Positions 16,525 to 25,485 of a DNA stretch of 64,000 nt are shown here, one piece after another. The stretch comes from Streptomyces avermitilis MA-4680 = NBRC 14893 (GTDB taxonomy: Bacteria; Actinomycetota; Actinomycetes; Streptomycetales; Streptomycetaceae). Location of the stretch: positions 4,712,001 to 4,776,000 of the forward strand of contig NC_003155.5 of the NCBI RefSeq assembly GCF_000009765.2, given 5' to 3'. The notes under the pieces were generated by a model, which did not search any database, was not told where the DNA came from, and worked only from the letters and a program-made list of their open reading frames with translations. Position numbers and translations under genes: made by a program. The first letter of the stretch is position 1; each line of letters starts with the position of its first letter.

Positions 16525-17730
16525 ATGGCCGACTCGACTGCTACTTCGACGCCCCGTGCGGTGCCGTCCCACGAGGACCGCCCCGTCTACGTCATCGGCG
16601 GCGGACCGGGCGGCCTCGCCGCGGCGCACGCACTGCGCGCCCAGGGCGTACGGGCCGTCGTACTGGAGAAGTCCGACCGCGTCGGCGCGTCCTGGCGCCG
16701 CCACTACGACCGGCTGCACCTGCACACCACCCGGCGCCTGTCGGCCCTGCCCGGCCTGCCCATGCCGCGCTCCTTCGGGCGCTGGGTGTCGCGGGACAAC
16801 GTGGTGCGCTACCTGGAGAAGTACGTCGAACACCACCAGCTGGAGATCGTGACGGGGGTCGAGGTCTCGCGCGTCGAACCCGCGCCCGACGGCACCGGCT
16901 GGCTGCTGCACGCCACCGGCGGCCGTGAACTCACCGGCAGCGCGGTCGTCGTCGCCACCGGCCACAACCACACCCCGCACCTGCCCGACTGGCCCGGCCG
17001 CGACGCCTACACCGGCGAGCTGCTGCACGCCGGCGACTACCGCAACGCCACGCCCCACGCCGGCCGTGACGTCCTTGTCGTCGGCGTCGGCAACACCGGC
17101 GCCGAGATCGCCGTCGATCTGGTGGAGGGCGGCGCCTCGCGGGTGCGGCTCGCGGTGCGCACGGCGCCGCACATCGTGCGCCGGTCGACCGCGGGCTGGG
17201 CGGCCCAGTTCACGGGGATCGTCGTACGACGGCTGCCGGTGCGTCTCGTCGACCTCCTCGCCGGGCCGATGGCCAGGCTCAGCGTGCCGGACCTGTCGGC
17301 CCAGGGGCTGCCGCGCCCTGACACCGGTCTGTACTCCCGCGTGCGCGAGGGGTCGATCCCCGTGCAGGACGTCGGGCTCATCGACGCCGTGCGCAAGGGG
17401 CGGGTCGAGATCGTCGCCGCCGTCGACGGGTTCGAGGACGGGAAGGTCGTCCTCGCCGACGGCAACCGCATCGGTCCGGACGTCGTCATCGCCGCGACCG
17501 GTTACGCCCGCGCCCTGGAGGACCTCGTCGGCCACCTCGACGTCCTCGACGGCCGCGGCCGCCCGACCGTCCACGGCGCCCGCACCCCACGCACGGCCCC
17601 CGGCCTGTACTTCACCGGGTTCACCAACCCCATCAGCGGCATGTTCCGCGAACTCGCGATCGACGCGGAGAAGATCGCGAAGGCGGTCGCCAAGGCGCTC
17701 GCGAGGACGACCGCAAGAACGCCCGCGTAG
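16525..17730 (+). CDS. Flavin-containing (FAD/NADPH) monooxygenase
   Basis: The 401-residue product has an FAD dinucleotide fold near the N-terminus (VYVIGGGPGGLAAAHALRAQ) and a second, NADPH-binding one at about residue 180 (VLVVGVGNTGAEIAVDL). DVVIAATGYARALEDLV is the A-T-G-Y motif of class B flavoprotein monooxygenases and TrkA-like proteins. Such enzymes insert oxygen at N, S or C=O groups, so Baeyer-Villiger or hydroxylating chemistry on a ketone is plausible in this cluster. I do not see the full Baeyer-Villiger fingerprint, so the reaction is open. An in-frame GTG at 16501 would add eight residues. Confidence 0.85.
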   Translation: MADSTATSTPRAVPSHEDRPVYVIGGGPGGLAAAHALRAQGVRAVVLEKSDRVGASWRRHYDRLHLHTTRRLSALPGLPMPRSFGRWVSRDNVVRYLEKYVEHHQLEIVTGVEVSRVEPAPDGTGWLLHATGGRELTGSAVVVATGHNHTPHLPDWPGRDAYTGELLHAGDYRNATPHAGRDVLVVGVGNTGAEIAVDLVEGGASRVRLAVRTAPHIVRRSTAGWAAQFTGIVVRRLPVRLVDLLAGPMARLSVPDLSAQGLPRPDTGLYSRVREGSIPVQDVGLIDAVRKGRVEIVAAVDGFEDGKVVLADGNRIGPDVVIAATGYARALEDLVGHLDVLDGRGRPTVHGARTPRTAPGLYFTGFTNPISGMFRELAIDAEKIAKAVAKALARTTARTPA

Positions 17731-17734
17731 ACGA

Positions 17735-17905
17735 CGGCCTCACAGGGGGGCGGCCTCACAAGGAACGGCCTTCCAAGGCGCGACCTCGCAAGGGACAGCC
17801 TCGCAAGGCGCGACCTTGCAAGGGACAGCCTCGCGAGGGGCGACCTCTCGCAAAGGACGGCCTCCCGCAAAGGACGGCCTCGCAAGAGGCGGCCAGGCCG
17901 GCAGT
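17735..17905. repeat. Imperfect tandem repeats after the monooxygenase gene
   Basis: Units resembling GACAGCCTCGCAAGG and CGCGACCTCGCAAGG alternate about eight times with a period near 16-18 bases. They start just after the stop at 17730. All frames are short or repetitive and I see no gene. The rest of the 17731-18105 gap holds two operators. Confidence 0.75.
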
Positions 17906-18035
17906 CCCCGTCGGCGCCGTCGCTCCGCCGCGCCGTCGCTCCGCCGTGCCTGAGATTCCCCGGACGCGTTCCCCTTCGGCCCCTGGCGGGTACAAAACCT
18001 GTGCCCGCCACACGTCTTTGCGTGCAGACCCGTTC

Positions 18036-18050
18036 CTGACACCGCGTCAG
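18036..18050. promoter_or_regulatory. CTGAC-N5-GTCAG-type operator, distal copy
   Basis: The site reads CTGACACCGCGTCAG, with perfect arms and an ACCGC core that differs from the GGNCC core of most other copies. A second copy is centred 24 bases downstream. Confidence 0.72.
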
Positions 18051-18059
18051 TTCAGTAAT

Positions 18060-18074
18060 CTGACACTGCGTCAG
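18060..18074. promoter_or_regulatory. CTGAC-N5-GTCAG-type operator, proximal copy
   Basis: The site reads CTGACACTGCGTCAG, with perfect arms and an ACTGC core. It ends 31 bases before the chosen ATG of the acyl-CoA synthetase. The AT-rich bases around it (AGTAAT, TTAATTGG) suggest it overlaps the promoter. Confidence 0.75.
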
Positions 18075-18105
18075 TTAATTGGCTGTCACACAGGCGGGCG
18101 GACCG

Positions 18106-20331
18106 ATGCTTGGATCAACCCACGGCACCCTCACCACCGACTCCCGCCGGGCCCGGGTCATCGCCTGCGGCGAGCAACCCTCTCCGGTCGTGCACGGCAG
18201 GCCCGCCGAGGCCGACGACCTGGATGTCAGCGGCCGCCCGCTGTACGCCGGCGTGCCCGACCTCGACCGCTTCTTCCGCCCCGGGTCCGTCGCCGTGATC
18301 GGCGCCTCGGACACCGAGGGCCGGCCGAACACCGGCATCACCCGGCAGCTGCTCACCTGGGCCGAACGGGTCGGCGCCCGGCTGCACCCGGTGCACCCCA
18401 CCCGTCAGTCCGTCTTCGGCATCCCCTGCTCCCCTTCCGTCGCGGACCTGCCCGAACCGGTCGATCTGGCCGTGCTGCTGGTCGCCGACCCCCTTCCCGT
18501 GATCGAGCAACTCGCCGGTGCCAAGGTGAAGTTCGCCGTCGCCTTCGCCTCCGGGTTCGCCGAGACCGGCGAGGCGGGCGCCGCCGCACAGGCCCGGCTC
18601 GCCGCCGCCGTGGGACGCTCCGGGCTGCGGCTGCTCGGCCCGAACACCAACCTCAACGCCTTCGAGGAGTTCCGCGAGGACCTGGACGGACCGGCGATCG
18701 CGCTGATCACCCAATCCGGACACCAGGGCCGCCCGGTCTTCACGATGCAGGAGCTGGGCGTCCGACTCTCACACTGGGCGCCCACCGGCAACGAGGCCGA
18801 CCTGGAGACCGCCGACTTCATCTCCTACTTCTCCGAACGGCCCGAGGTGGGCGCCATCGCCTGCTACATCGAGGGGCTGAAGGACGGCCGCTCCTTTCTG
18901 CTCGCCGCCGACCGGGCCGCCCGGCGCGGCGTGCCGGTGGTCGCGGTCAAGGTCGGCCGCACCGAGACCGGCGCCCGGACGGCCGCCTCCCACACCGGCA
19001 AGCTGACCGGCGCGGACGCGGTGGTGGACGCGGCGATGCGGCAGTACGGCGTGATCCGCGTCGACGGGCTCGACGAACTCCAGGACACCGCCGCCCTGTT
19101 GGCGCGGGCCCGCGCACCGCAGGCCGACGGGGTCGTCGTCTATGCGATCTCGGGCGGCACGGGCGCGCACTTCGCGGACCTGGCGAGCGAGGCCGGGCTG
19201 CGCCTGCCCGTGCTGTCGGACGCCAAGCAGGCCGAGCTGCACGAGTGGATACCGGAGTACCTGAACGTCACCAACCCCGTCGACAACGGCGGGCACCCGG
19301 TCGGCGACTGGCGCGGCCGGAAGATCATCGACGCGATCCTCGCCGACCCGGCCGTCGGGGTGCTGATCTGCCCCATCACCGGGCCCTTCCCGCCGATGAG
19401 CGACAAGCTCGCGCAGGATCTGGTGGACGCGGCGGAGGCGACGGACAAGCTGGTGTGCGTGGTGTGGGGGTCGCCGGTCGGCACCGAGGCCGCGTACCGC
19501 GAGACGCTCCTCGGCTCGTCGCGGGTCGCCACCTTCCGTACCTTCGCGAACTGCATCACCGCCGTCCGCGCCCATCTCGACCACGCGCGGTTCACCGCCT
19601 CGTACCGCTCGCCCTTCGACGAGGCGCCGCGCACCCCCTCGCCCTCCTTCCGCAAGGCCCAGGCCCTGATGCGCCCGGGGCAGCAGCTGAGCGAGCACGC
19701 GGCGAAACAGCTGCTGCGCGCCTACGGCATCCGCGTGCCGCGCGAGCAGTTGGTGACCAGCGCGGCGGCGGCCGTGCGGGCGGCCTCGCAGGTCGGCTAC
19801 CCGGTCGTCATGAAGGCGTCCGGCGCGCAGATCGCCCACAAGACCGAACTCGGCCTGGTGAAGATCGGACTGACCTCCGCCAGCCAGGTCAGGGACGCCT
19901 ACCGCGAGCTGACCGACATCGCGCGCTACGAGGGGATCTCGCTCGACGGGGTGCTGGTGTGCCAGATGGTGGAGCGGGGCGTCGAGCTGGTCGTGGGCGT
20001 CACGCACGACCAGCTCTTCGGACCGACGGTGACCGTCGGGCTCGGCGGGGTGCTCGTCGAGGTGCTGCGGGACGTCGCCGTGCGCGTGCCGCCGTTCGGC
20101 GAGGACCAGGCGCGGGCCATGCTCGGCGAGCTGCGCGGACGGGCCCTGCTGGACGGGGTGCGCGGCGGGCCGCCCGTGGATGTGGACGCGCTGGTGGAGG
20201 TCGTCATCCGGGTGCAGCGGATGGCCCTCGAACTCGGGGACGACCTCGCGGAGCTGGACATCAATCCGCTCATGGTGCTGCCGCGGGGGCAGGGAGCGGT
20301 GGCACTGGACGCGCTGGCGGTGTGCCGCTGA
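18106..20331 (+). CDS. NDP-forming (acetate-CoA-ligase-type) acyl-CoA synthetase
   Basis: The product is about 741 residues with fused alpha and beta parts. FRPGSVAVIGASDTEG starts the CoA-binding Rossmann domain, ALITQSGHQG and AASHTGKLTGADAVVDAAM belong to the ligase-CoA/flavodoxin domains (the SHTG His is probably the phosphorylated residue), and ATP-grasp begins at LSEHAAKQLLRAYGIRVPRE. DDLAELDINPLMVLP is the conserved end of the ATP-grasp domain. The enzyme activates a carboxylic acid to its CoA thioester with phosphorylated intermediates. The ATG at 18106 follows GGGCGGA; a TTG at 18079 would add nine residues but touches the operator. Confidence 0.88.
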   Translation: MLGSTHGTLTTDSRRARVIACGEQPSPVVHGRPAEADDLDVSGRPLYAGVPDLDRFFRPGSVAVIGASDTEGRPNTGITRQLLTWAERVGARLHPVHPTRQSVFGIPCSPSVADLPEPVDLAVLLVADPLPVIEQLAGAKVKFAVAFASGFAETGEAGAAAQARLAAAVGRSGLRLLGPNTNLNAFEEFREDLDGPAIALITQSGHQGRPVFTMQELGVRLSHWAPTGNEADLETADFISYFSERPEVGAIACYIEGLKDGRSFLLAADRAARRGVPVVAVKVGRTETGARTAASHTGKLTGADAVVDAAMRQYGVIRVDGLDELQDTAALLARARAPQADGVVVYAISGGTGAHFADLASEAGLRLPVLSDAKQAELHEWIPEYLNVTNPVDNGGHPVGDWRGRKIIDAILADPAVGVLICPITGPFPPMSDKLAQDLVDAAEATDKLVCVVWGSPVGTEAAYRETLLGSSRVATFRTFANCITAVRAHLDHARFTASYRSPFDEAPRTPSPSFRKAQALMRPGQQLSEHAAKQLLRAYGIRVPREQLVTSAAAAVRAASQVGYPVVMKASGAQIAHKTELGLVKIGLTSASQVRDAYRELTDIARYEGISLDGVLVCQMVERGVELVVGVTHDQLFGPTVTVGLGGVLVEVLRDVAVRVPPFGEDQARAMLGELRGRALLDGVRGGPPVDVDALVEVVIRVQRMALELGDDLAELDINPLMVLPRGQGAVALDALAVCR

Positions 20332-20355
20332 GAACCGGAGCGGCCGGACCGGGAA

Positions 20356-20403
20356 CCGGACCAGATGACGGCCCAGAAGCCGGACCAGATGATGGCCCAG
20401 AAG
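20356..20403. repeat. Two-copy 24-bp direct repeat in the synthetase-hydratase gap
   Basis: CCGGACCAGATGACGGCCCA plus GAAG (20356-20379) is followed directly by a second copy with one change (20380-20403). It fills most of the 85-base gap between two co-directional genes. No gene is seen in it. Confidence 0.8.
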
Positions 20404-20416
20404 ATGGAGCGCCCCC

Positions 20417-21256
20417 ATGACAGCCTCCCCCGAGGAATCCGTTGATTCAGTCGATCCAGTCGATCCAGTCGATTCATTGGTACTGCACGCCACTGACAAT
20501 CACGTCTCGCGGATCACCCTCAACCGGCCCGACGCCCTCAACGCCATCACCCCTGACCAGCGTGAACGCCTCATCCGACTCCTCGGCGACGCCTCCGCCG
20601 ACCCGGCCGTACGAGCCGTCGTCATCACGGGGACGGGCCGCGGTTTCTGCGCGGGCGCGGACCTGCGCGGCGGGCCACCGGCCGGGGAGCGGACCGCGGG
20701 GGACGTGGCCCGCGTGATCCGCTCCGGCGCGCAGCGCCTGATCTGCGCCGTACTCGACTGCGAGAAGCCGGTGATCGCCGCCGTGAACGGCACGGCAGCC
20801 GGCATCGGCGCGCACCTCGCCTTCGCCTGCGACCTCGTACTGGCCGCGGATTCGGCCAGGTTCATCGAGGTGTTCGTACGCCGCGGCCTCGTCCCCGACG
20901 GCGGCGGCGCCTATCTCCTCCCCCGGCTGATCGGTCCGCAGCGCGCCAAGGAGCTGATGTTCTTCGGCGACGCGCTGACGGCGGCGGACGCGGGACGGCT
21001 CGGGCTCGTCAACCGTGTCGTACCGGCGGACGACCTGGAGAAGACGGCACGCGAGTGGTCCGCGCGCCTGGCCGCCGGCCCCACCCGCGCCCTCGCGCTC
21101 ACCAAACAGCTGGTCAACGCCTCCCTCGACACCGACCGCGGCAGCGCCTTCGCCGCCGAGGCGGCCGCACAGGAGATCAACATGACGACGGCGGACGCGG
21201 CCGAGGGCGTGACGAGTTTCGTGGAGCGCCGAAGTCCTCGCTTCGAAGGGCGCTGA
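20417..21256 (+). CDS. Enoyl-CoA hydratase
   Basis: This is a 279-residue crotonase. GRGFCAGADLRGG is the first oxyanion loop (C-A-G-A-D), KPVIAAVNGTAAGIGAHLAFA the second, and FVRRGLVPDGGGAYLLPRLI carries the family acid in a G-x-x-P-D-G-G setting, where the usual second Glu is replaced by Asp. It would hydrate an enoyl-CoA made by one of the dehydrogenases. The N-terminus is unusual: VDSVDPVDPVDSL is encoded by nine-base tandem repeats absent from normal crotonases. It lies downstream of the acyl-CoA synthetase and is probably in the same transcript. Confidence 0.9.
   Translation: MTASPEESVDSVDPVDPVDSLVLHATDNHVSRITLNRPDALNAITPDQRERLIRLLGDASADPAVRAVVITGTGRGFCAGADLRGGPPAGERTAGDVARVIRSGAQRLICAVLDCEKPVIAAVNGTAAGIGAHLAFACDLVLAADSARFIEVFVRRGLVPDGGGAYLLPRLIGPQRAKELMFFGDALTAADAGRLGLVNRVVPADDLEKTAREWSARLAAGPTRALALTKQLVNASLDTDRGSAFAAEAAAQEINMTTADAAEGVTSFVERRSPRFEGR
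20438..20478 (+). repeat. Nine-base tandem repeats inside the hydratase 5' end
   Basis: Copies of TTCAGTCGATCCAGTCGATC-like sequence with a nine-base period encode the V-D-S/V-D-P repeat. The reading frame is kept because the unit is a multiple of three. Confidence 0.8.
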
Positions 21257-21310
21257 CCTAGGTGGAGGACCTCACGTCCAGAGGTGCCGATCCCGTACAG
21301 CCCTTCACTT

Positions 21311-21325
21311 CTGACGGGCCGTCAG
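21311..21325. promoter_or_regulatory. CTGAC-N5-GTCAG-type operator, flavin reductase
   Basis: The site is CTGACGGGCCGTCAG, close to the consensus with perfect arms. It ends 16 bases before the ATG at 21342. Confidence 0.77.
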
Positions 21326-21341
21326 CTTCAATGGTGACGTG

Positions 21342-21938
21342 ATGGGACACGCAGGGATGGCGGCAGCCGCCGTCCGTTACCTCAGGTCGGCCGGGGCCCC
21401 CACCGTCGCGGAGCCCGTCGGGACGCCGCCCCGCCCCCAGCTGCGGGCGGTCCGGGACGACGAGCGGGCGCCGCTCGACCCGACCGAGTTCCGGCGCGTC
21501 CTCGGCACCTTCGCGACCGGCGTCACGGTGATCACGGCACCCGGGGAGCAGGGCCCGGCGGGCTTCGCCTGCCAGTCCTTCTCGTCCCTCTCCCTGGACC
21601 CGCCGCTGGTCGCGTTCATGGTCGGCCGGACGTCGACGACCTGGCCCCGGATCGCCCGCGCGGGCGTGTTCTGCGTGAACGTACTGGGAGCCCACCAGGC
21701 CGATCTGTGCCGCGGCTTCGCGGTGAGCGGCGCGGACAAGTTCGCCGGGGTCGGGTACGACGCGGCGCCCTTCTCCGGTTCCCCGCGGCTGAGCGGCTCC
21801 CTCGCCTGGATCGACTGCGCGGTCCACGCGGTCCACCTGGGCGGCGACCATCTGATCGTGGTGGGCAGGGTCCAGTCCCTGGGGACGAGCGACACCCATC
21901 AGGAGCCGCTCCTCTTCCACCGCGGCCGGTTCCTCTGA
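21342..21938 (+). CDS. Flavin reductase-like protein (HsaB type)
   Basis: The 198-residue product contains FRRVLGTFATGVTVITAPGE, GFACQSFSSLSLDPPLVAFM and FCVNVLGAHQADLCRGFA, the flavin-binding split-barrel pattern of short-chain flavin reductases such as HsaB. These supply reduced FMN or FAD to a separate oxygenase. The oxygenase partner is not obvious; the class B enzyme at 16525 should not need one, so the partner may lie outside the window. ATG 21342 and the preceding GTG 21339 are both possible starts. The operator just upstream ties it to the regulon. Confidence 0.88.
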   Translation: MGHAGMAAAAVRYLRSAGAPTVAEPVGTPPRPQLRAVRDDERAPLDPTEFRRVLGTFATGVTVITAPGEQGPAGFACQSFSSLSLDPPLVAFMVGRTSTTWPRIARAGVFCVNVLGAHQADLCRGFAVSGADKFAGVGYDAAPFSGSPRLSGSLAWIDCAVHAVHLGGDHLIVVGRVQSLGTSDTHQEPLLFHRGRFL

Positions 21939-21987
21939 CGAGTGCCGAGCGACGAAACTCGAACCGCCACAGCCACCACCCCCCGCA

Positions 21988-23298
21988 TCAGGCCGCCGCA
22001 GCCACCACCCCCCGCACCGGCCGCCGCCTGATCACCAGGGCCATCAGGGCCGCCGCCGCGCACAGGGCGCCGGACGCGTACCAGACCACGTCGTACGAGC
22101 CGAGCAGGTCCCGGGCGAGGCCGCCGAGGAAGGCGACGAGGGCGGCGCCGACCTGGTGGGAGGCGAGGACCCAGCCGAAGACGATGGCGCTGTCCTCGCC
22201 GTACTGCTCACGGCACAGGGCCAGGGTGGGCGGGACCGTGGCGACCCAGTCGAGGCCGTAGAAGACGATGAAGAAGATCATCGGAGGGTGCACGGTGGGG
22301 TGCAGGAGCATGGGGAGGAAGAGGAGGGAGATGCCGCGCAGCGCGTAGTAGACCGCCAGCAGACGGCGCGGCTCGAAGCGGTCGGTGAACCAGCCGGAGG
22401 CGATCGTGCCGACCACGTCGAACACGCCGATGACCGCGAGCAGCGAGGCCGCCGCCGTGATCGGCATGTGGTGGTCGTGGGCCGCGGGCACGAAGTGCGT
22501 CTGGATCAGGCCGTTCGTCGAGGCGCCGCAGATCGCGAAGGACCCGGCCAGCAGCCAGAAGGGTCCGGTGCGGACCGCGGAGAGCAGGACGGTCACCGCG
22601 CGCCGGGCGGCCCCCGGCATCGGCGCGGGCTTCTCCACGAACTCCGTCGCCCCGTACGGCTTCACGCCCACGTCCGCCGGGTGGTCCCGCAGCAGCAGCC
22701 AGACGAAGGGGACGACCGCGAGGGCCGCGAGGGAGACCGTCACCGCGGCCGGACGCCAGTCGTGCTCGGTGACGATCCAGGACAGGAGCGGGAGGAAGAT
22801 CAGCTGGCCCGACGCAGAGGCCGCCGTCAGGATGCCCGTCACCAGGCCCTTGCGCTCGGTGAACCAGCGGTTCGTGACCGTCGCCGCGAAGGCGAGGGCC
22901 ATCGAGCCGGAGCCCAGCCCCACCAACAGACCCCAGCACAGAAGCAGTTGCCAGGCCGCCGTCATCCACACCGTCAGGCCCGAGCCGCCCGCGATCACGA
23001 CCAGGGCGACCGCGACCACGCGCCGGATGCCGAAGCGGTCCATCAGCGCGGCCGCGAAGGGCGCCGTGAGCCCGTACAGCGCGAGGTTGATCGAGACCGC
23101 CGCGCTGATCGTGCCGCGCGACCAGTGGAACTCCTGGTGCAGCGGGTCGATCAGCAGCCCCGGCAGCGAACGGAAGGCAGCCGCGCCGATGATCGTCACA
23201 AAGGTGACGGCCGCGACGAACCAGGCGCGGTGGATACGGGTTCGTCGTGGGGCGGGGGGCTCCTGCGAAGCGGCGATGGCGTCCGTTGTCTGGGTCAC
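21988..23298 (-). CDS. MFS transporter
   Basis: The product is about 436 residues with twelve predicted membrane helices in two halves. MDRFGIRRVVAVALVVIAGG carries the G/D-R-x-G-x-R-R loop between helices 2 and 3, and NRWFTERKGLVTGIL is the loop motif common to oxalate/formate- and monocarboxylate-type MFS proteins. FTDRFEPRRLLA is the equivalent loop in the second half. It probably imports the organic acid that the cluster degrades, or exports a product; direction cannot be told. The GTG at 23298 was chosen because the longer frame adds a hydrophilic stretch with no ribosome site. It is divergent from the GlxA-type regulator. Confidence 0.85.
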   Translation of the reverse strand: MTQTTDAIAASQEPPAPRRTRIHRAWFVAAVTFVTIIGAAAFRSLPGLLIDPLHQEFHWSRGTISAAVSINLALYGLTAPFAAALMDRFGIRRVVAVALVVIAGGSGLTVWMTAAWQLLLCWGLLVGLGSGSMALAFAATVTNRWFTERKGLVTGILTAASASGQLIFLPLLSWIVTEHDWRPAAVTVSLAALAVVPFVWLLLRDHPADVGVKPYGATEFVEKPAPMPGAARRAVTVLLSAVRTGPFWLLAGSFAICGASTNGLIQTHFVPAAHDHHMPITAAASLLAVIGVFDVVGTIASGWFTDRFEPRRLLAVYYALRGISLLFLPMLLHPTVHPPMIFFIVFYGLDWVATVPPTLALCREQYGEDSAIVFGWVLASHQVGAALVAFLGGLARDLLGSYDVVWYASGALCAAAALMALVIRRRPVRGVVAAAA

Positions 23299-23369
23299 GT
23301 CATAGAGCTTCCGGCGTGCGCCGATCCTGAACGAGTGGCCCGAAGGACAGCATTCGTTAGGATTGGGCC

Positions 23370-24383
23370 ATGGCCGATCCGAAGGCATCCCCGCTGCACC
23401 GCGTCGTCGTCCTCGCCCTCGACGGGCTGATCCCCTTCGAGCTGGGCATCCCGCAGCGCATCTTCGGCAAGGCGCGGGACGCGGACGGGCGGCCGCTGTA
23501 CGAGGTCGTCACCTGCTCGGTGCGGCCGCCGGGCCCGGTCGACACGGACGCCGACTTCGCCGTCCTCGTCGCGCACGGCCCCGAGACCCTGGCCACCGCC
23601 GACACCGTCGTCGTCCCCGCCTCCTACGAACTCGGACCCGTCCACGAGGAAGGCGTACTGACCCCCGAACTCGCCGCCGCCCTCGCCCACATCCGCCCCG
23701 GCACCCGGCTCGTCTCCATCTGCACCGGCGGGTACGTCCTCGCCGCCGCCGGCTACCTCGACGGCCGCCCGGCCACCACGCACTGGTACCACGCCGAACA
23801 CTTCCAGGGGCTCTTCCCGAAGATCCGGGTCGACGCCGATGTGCTCTTCGTGGACGACGGCGACGTCCTGACCTCGGCCGGCGTCGCGTCCGGCATCGAC
23901 CTGTGCCTGCATCTCGTACGCCGCGACCACGGCGCCGCCGTCGCCAACGAGGTGGCCCGCCGTACCGTCGTACCCCCGCACCGCGACGGCGGGCAGGCGC
24001 AGTACATCCGGCGTCCCGTGCCCGAGCCGCAGGTCGCGACGACGACCGCCGCCCGCGCCTGGGCGCTCGGCCGGCTGCACGAACCGATCCAGCTGCGCGA
24101 CATGGCCGAGCAGGAGGCCATGTCGGTCCGCACCTTCACGCGCCGCTTCCGTGAGGAGGTCGGCGTCAGCCCCGGGCAGTGGCTCACCCAGCAGCGCGTC
24201 GAACACGCCCGCCACCTGCTGGAGTCCAGCGACCTCTCCATCGACCAGGTGGCCCGCGACGCCGGCTTCGGCACGGCCCAGTCGATGCGCCAGCACCTCC
24301 AGGCCGCGCTCGGGGTCACCCCGACCGCGTACCGGCGTACGTTCCGAACGGGGAGCGGCACCAGCCCCGCCGGCCTCGCCTGA
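23370..24383 (+). CDS. GlxA-type AraC-family transcriptional regulator
   Basis: The 337-residue product has an N-terminal DJ-1/PfpI-like domain (residues 8-190, with SICTGGYVLAAAGYLDGR holding the nucleophile-elbow Cys) and a C-terminal AraC DNA-binding domain (RTFTRRFREEVGVSPGQWL and FGTAQSMRQHLQAALGVTP). Such regulators usually control divergent catabolic or transport genes. It is divergent from the MFS transporter with a 71-base gap, so it may control that transporter. No CTGAC-N5-GTCAG site is present in this gap, which suggests a second, separate control within the cluster. Confidence 0.9.
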   Translation: MADPKASPLHRVVVLALDGLIPFELGIPQRIFGKARDADGRPLYEVVTCSVRPPGPVDTDADFAVLVAHGPETLATADTVVVPASYELGPVHEEGVLTPELAAALAHIRPGTRLVSICTGGYVLAAAGYLDGRPATTHWYHAEHFQGLFPKIRVDADVLFVDDGDVLTSAGVASGIDLCLHLVRRDHGAAVANEVARRTVVPPHRDGGQAQYIRRPVPEPQVATTTAARAWALGRLHEPIQLRDMAEQEAMSVRTFTRRFREEVGVSPGQWLTQQRVEHARHLLESSDLSIDQVARDAGFGTAQSMRQHLQAALGVTPTAYRRTFRTGSGTSPAGLA

Positions 24384-24423
24384 CGGACCCGGCGCCCGGC
24401 ACCCGGCACCCGGCACCCGGGCT

Positions 24424-25473
24424 TCAGAACGTCAGCACCGCCCGCGCCACCCTCCCCTCATGCGCGTCGGCCGCCGCCTTCTCGAAGTCCTCCACGGGGT
24501 ACGTCGCCGTGACCAACTCGTCCAGCAGCAGCCGGCCCTCCCGGTAGAGGTCCGCGTAGAGCGCGATGTCCCGCTGCGGCCGCGAGGACCCGTAGCGGCA
24601 GCCGAGGATCGACTTGTCCAGGAACAGCGAGGAGACGAGGAAGGACGCCTCGGCCGTCGCGGGCGGTACGCCGAGGAGCACCGCCTGGCCGTGGCGGTCC
24701 AGCAGGTCGACGGCCTGACGGATGAGTGCGGCCCGGCCCACGCACTCGAAGGCGTGGTCCGCGCCCGTGGGCAGGATGTCCCTCACCCCCTCCGTCGAGG
24801 TCAGGAAGTGCGTCGCGCCGAACTGGCGGGCCACCGCCTCCTTCGCCGGGTTCGCGTCCACCGCGACGATCGTCAGGGCACCCGCGATCCGCGCGCCCTG
24901 GAGGACATTGAGGCCGATCCCGCCCGTGCCGATGACCAGCACGCTGTCGCCGTGCTCCACGCGCGCGCGGTTGAGCACGGCGCCCACGCCCGTCAGCACC
25001 CCGCAGCCGATCAGCGCCGCGGAGGGCAGGGGAATGTCCTTCGGGATCCGGACGGCCTGCACCGCCTTCACCACGGTCCGTTCCGCGAAGGCCGAGTTGG
25101 CCGCGAACTGGTACAGCGGCCGGCCGCCGCGCGCGAACGGCTGCTGCGGCCGCCCGATCGCCTTGCGGCACATCGTCGGCCGCCCCCGGTCGCACTCCGC
25201 GCACGCACCGCAGTTCGCGAGCGTGGACAGCGCCACATGGTCTCCGGGCCGGACATGGGTGACGCCACTGCCCACGGCCTCCACCACCCCCGCGCCCTCA
25301 TGGCCCAGCACCACAGGAACCGGGAACGGTATGGTCCCGTCCACCACGGACAGATCGCTGTGGCAGAGCCCGGCCGCGGAGATCGCCACCGCCACCTCGC
25401 CGGGTCCCGGCTCCCGTATCTCCAGATCGTCCACGACCTGGGTCTGCTTTCCGTCGAAGACCACTCCGCGCAT
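24424..25473 (-). CDS. Zinc-dependent alcohol dehydrogenase
   Basis: The 349-residue product is a class III-like medium-chain dehydrogenase. AAGLCHSDLSVVDG and LGHEGAGVVEAVGSGV are the catalytic-zinc and GHE motifs, NCGACAECDRGRPTMC supplies four Cys for the structural zinc, and VLVIGTGGIGLNVLQGA is the NAD-binding G-x-G-G-x-G. It oxidises an alcohol to an aldehyde or ketone with NAD in the cytoplasm. It is the last gene of a three-gene operon starting at 27554, 12 bases after the ACAD. Short GGCACCC repeats follow the stop. Confidence 0.9.
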   Translation of the reverse strand: MRGVVFDGKQTQVVDDLEIREPGPGEVAVAISAAGLCHSDLSVVDGTIPFPVPVVLGHEGAGVVEAVGSGVTHVRPGDHVALSTLANCGACAECDRGRPTMCRKAIGRPQQPFARGGRPLYQFAANSAFAERTVVKAVQAVRIPKDIPLPSAALIGCGVLTGVGAVLNRARVEHGDSVLVIGTGGIGLNVLQGARIAGALTIVAVDANPAKEAVARQFGATHFLTSTEGVRDILPTGADHAFECVGRAALIRQAVDLLDRHGQAVLLGVPPATAEASFLVSSLFLDKSILGCRYGSSRPQRDIALYADLYREGRLLLDELVTATYPVEDFEKAAADAHEGRVARAVLTF

Positions 25474-25485
25474 CGCGCCGCCTCC

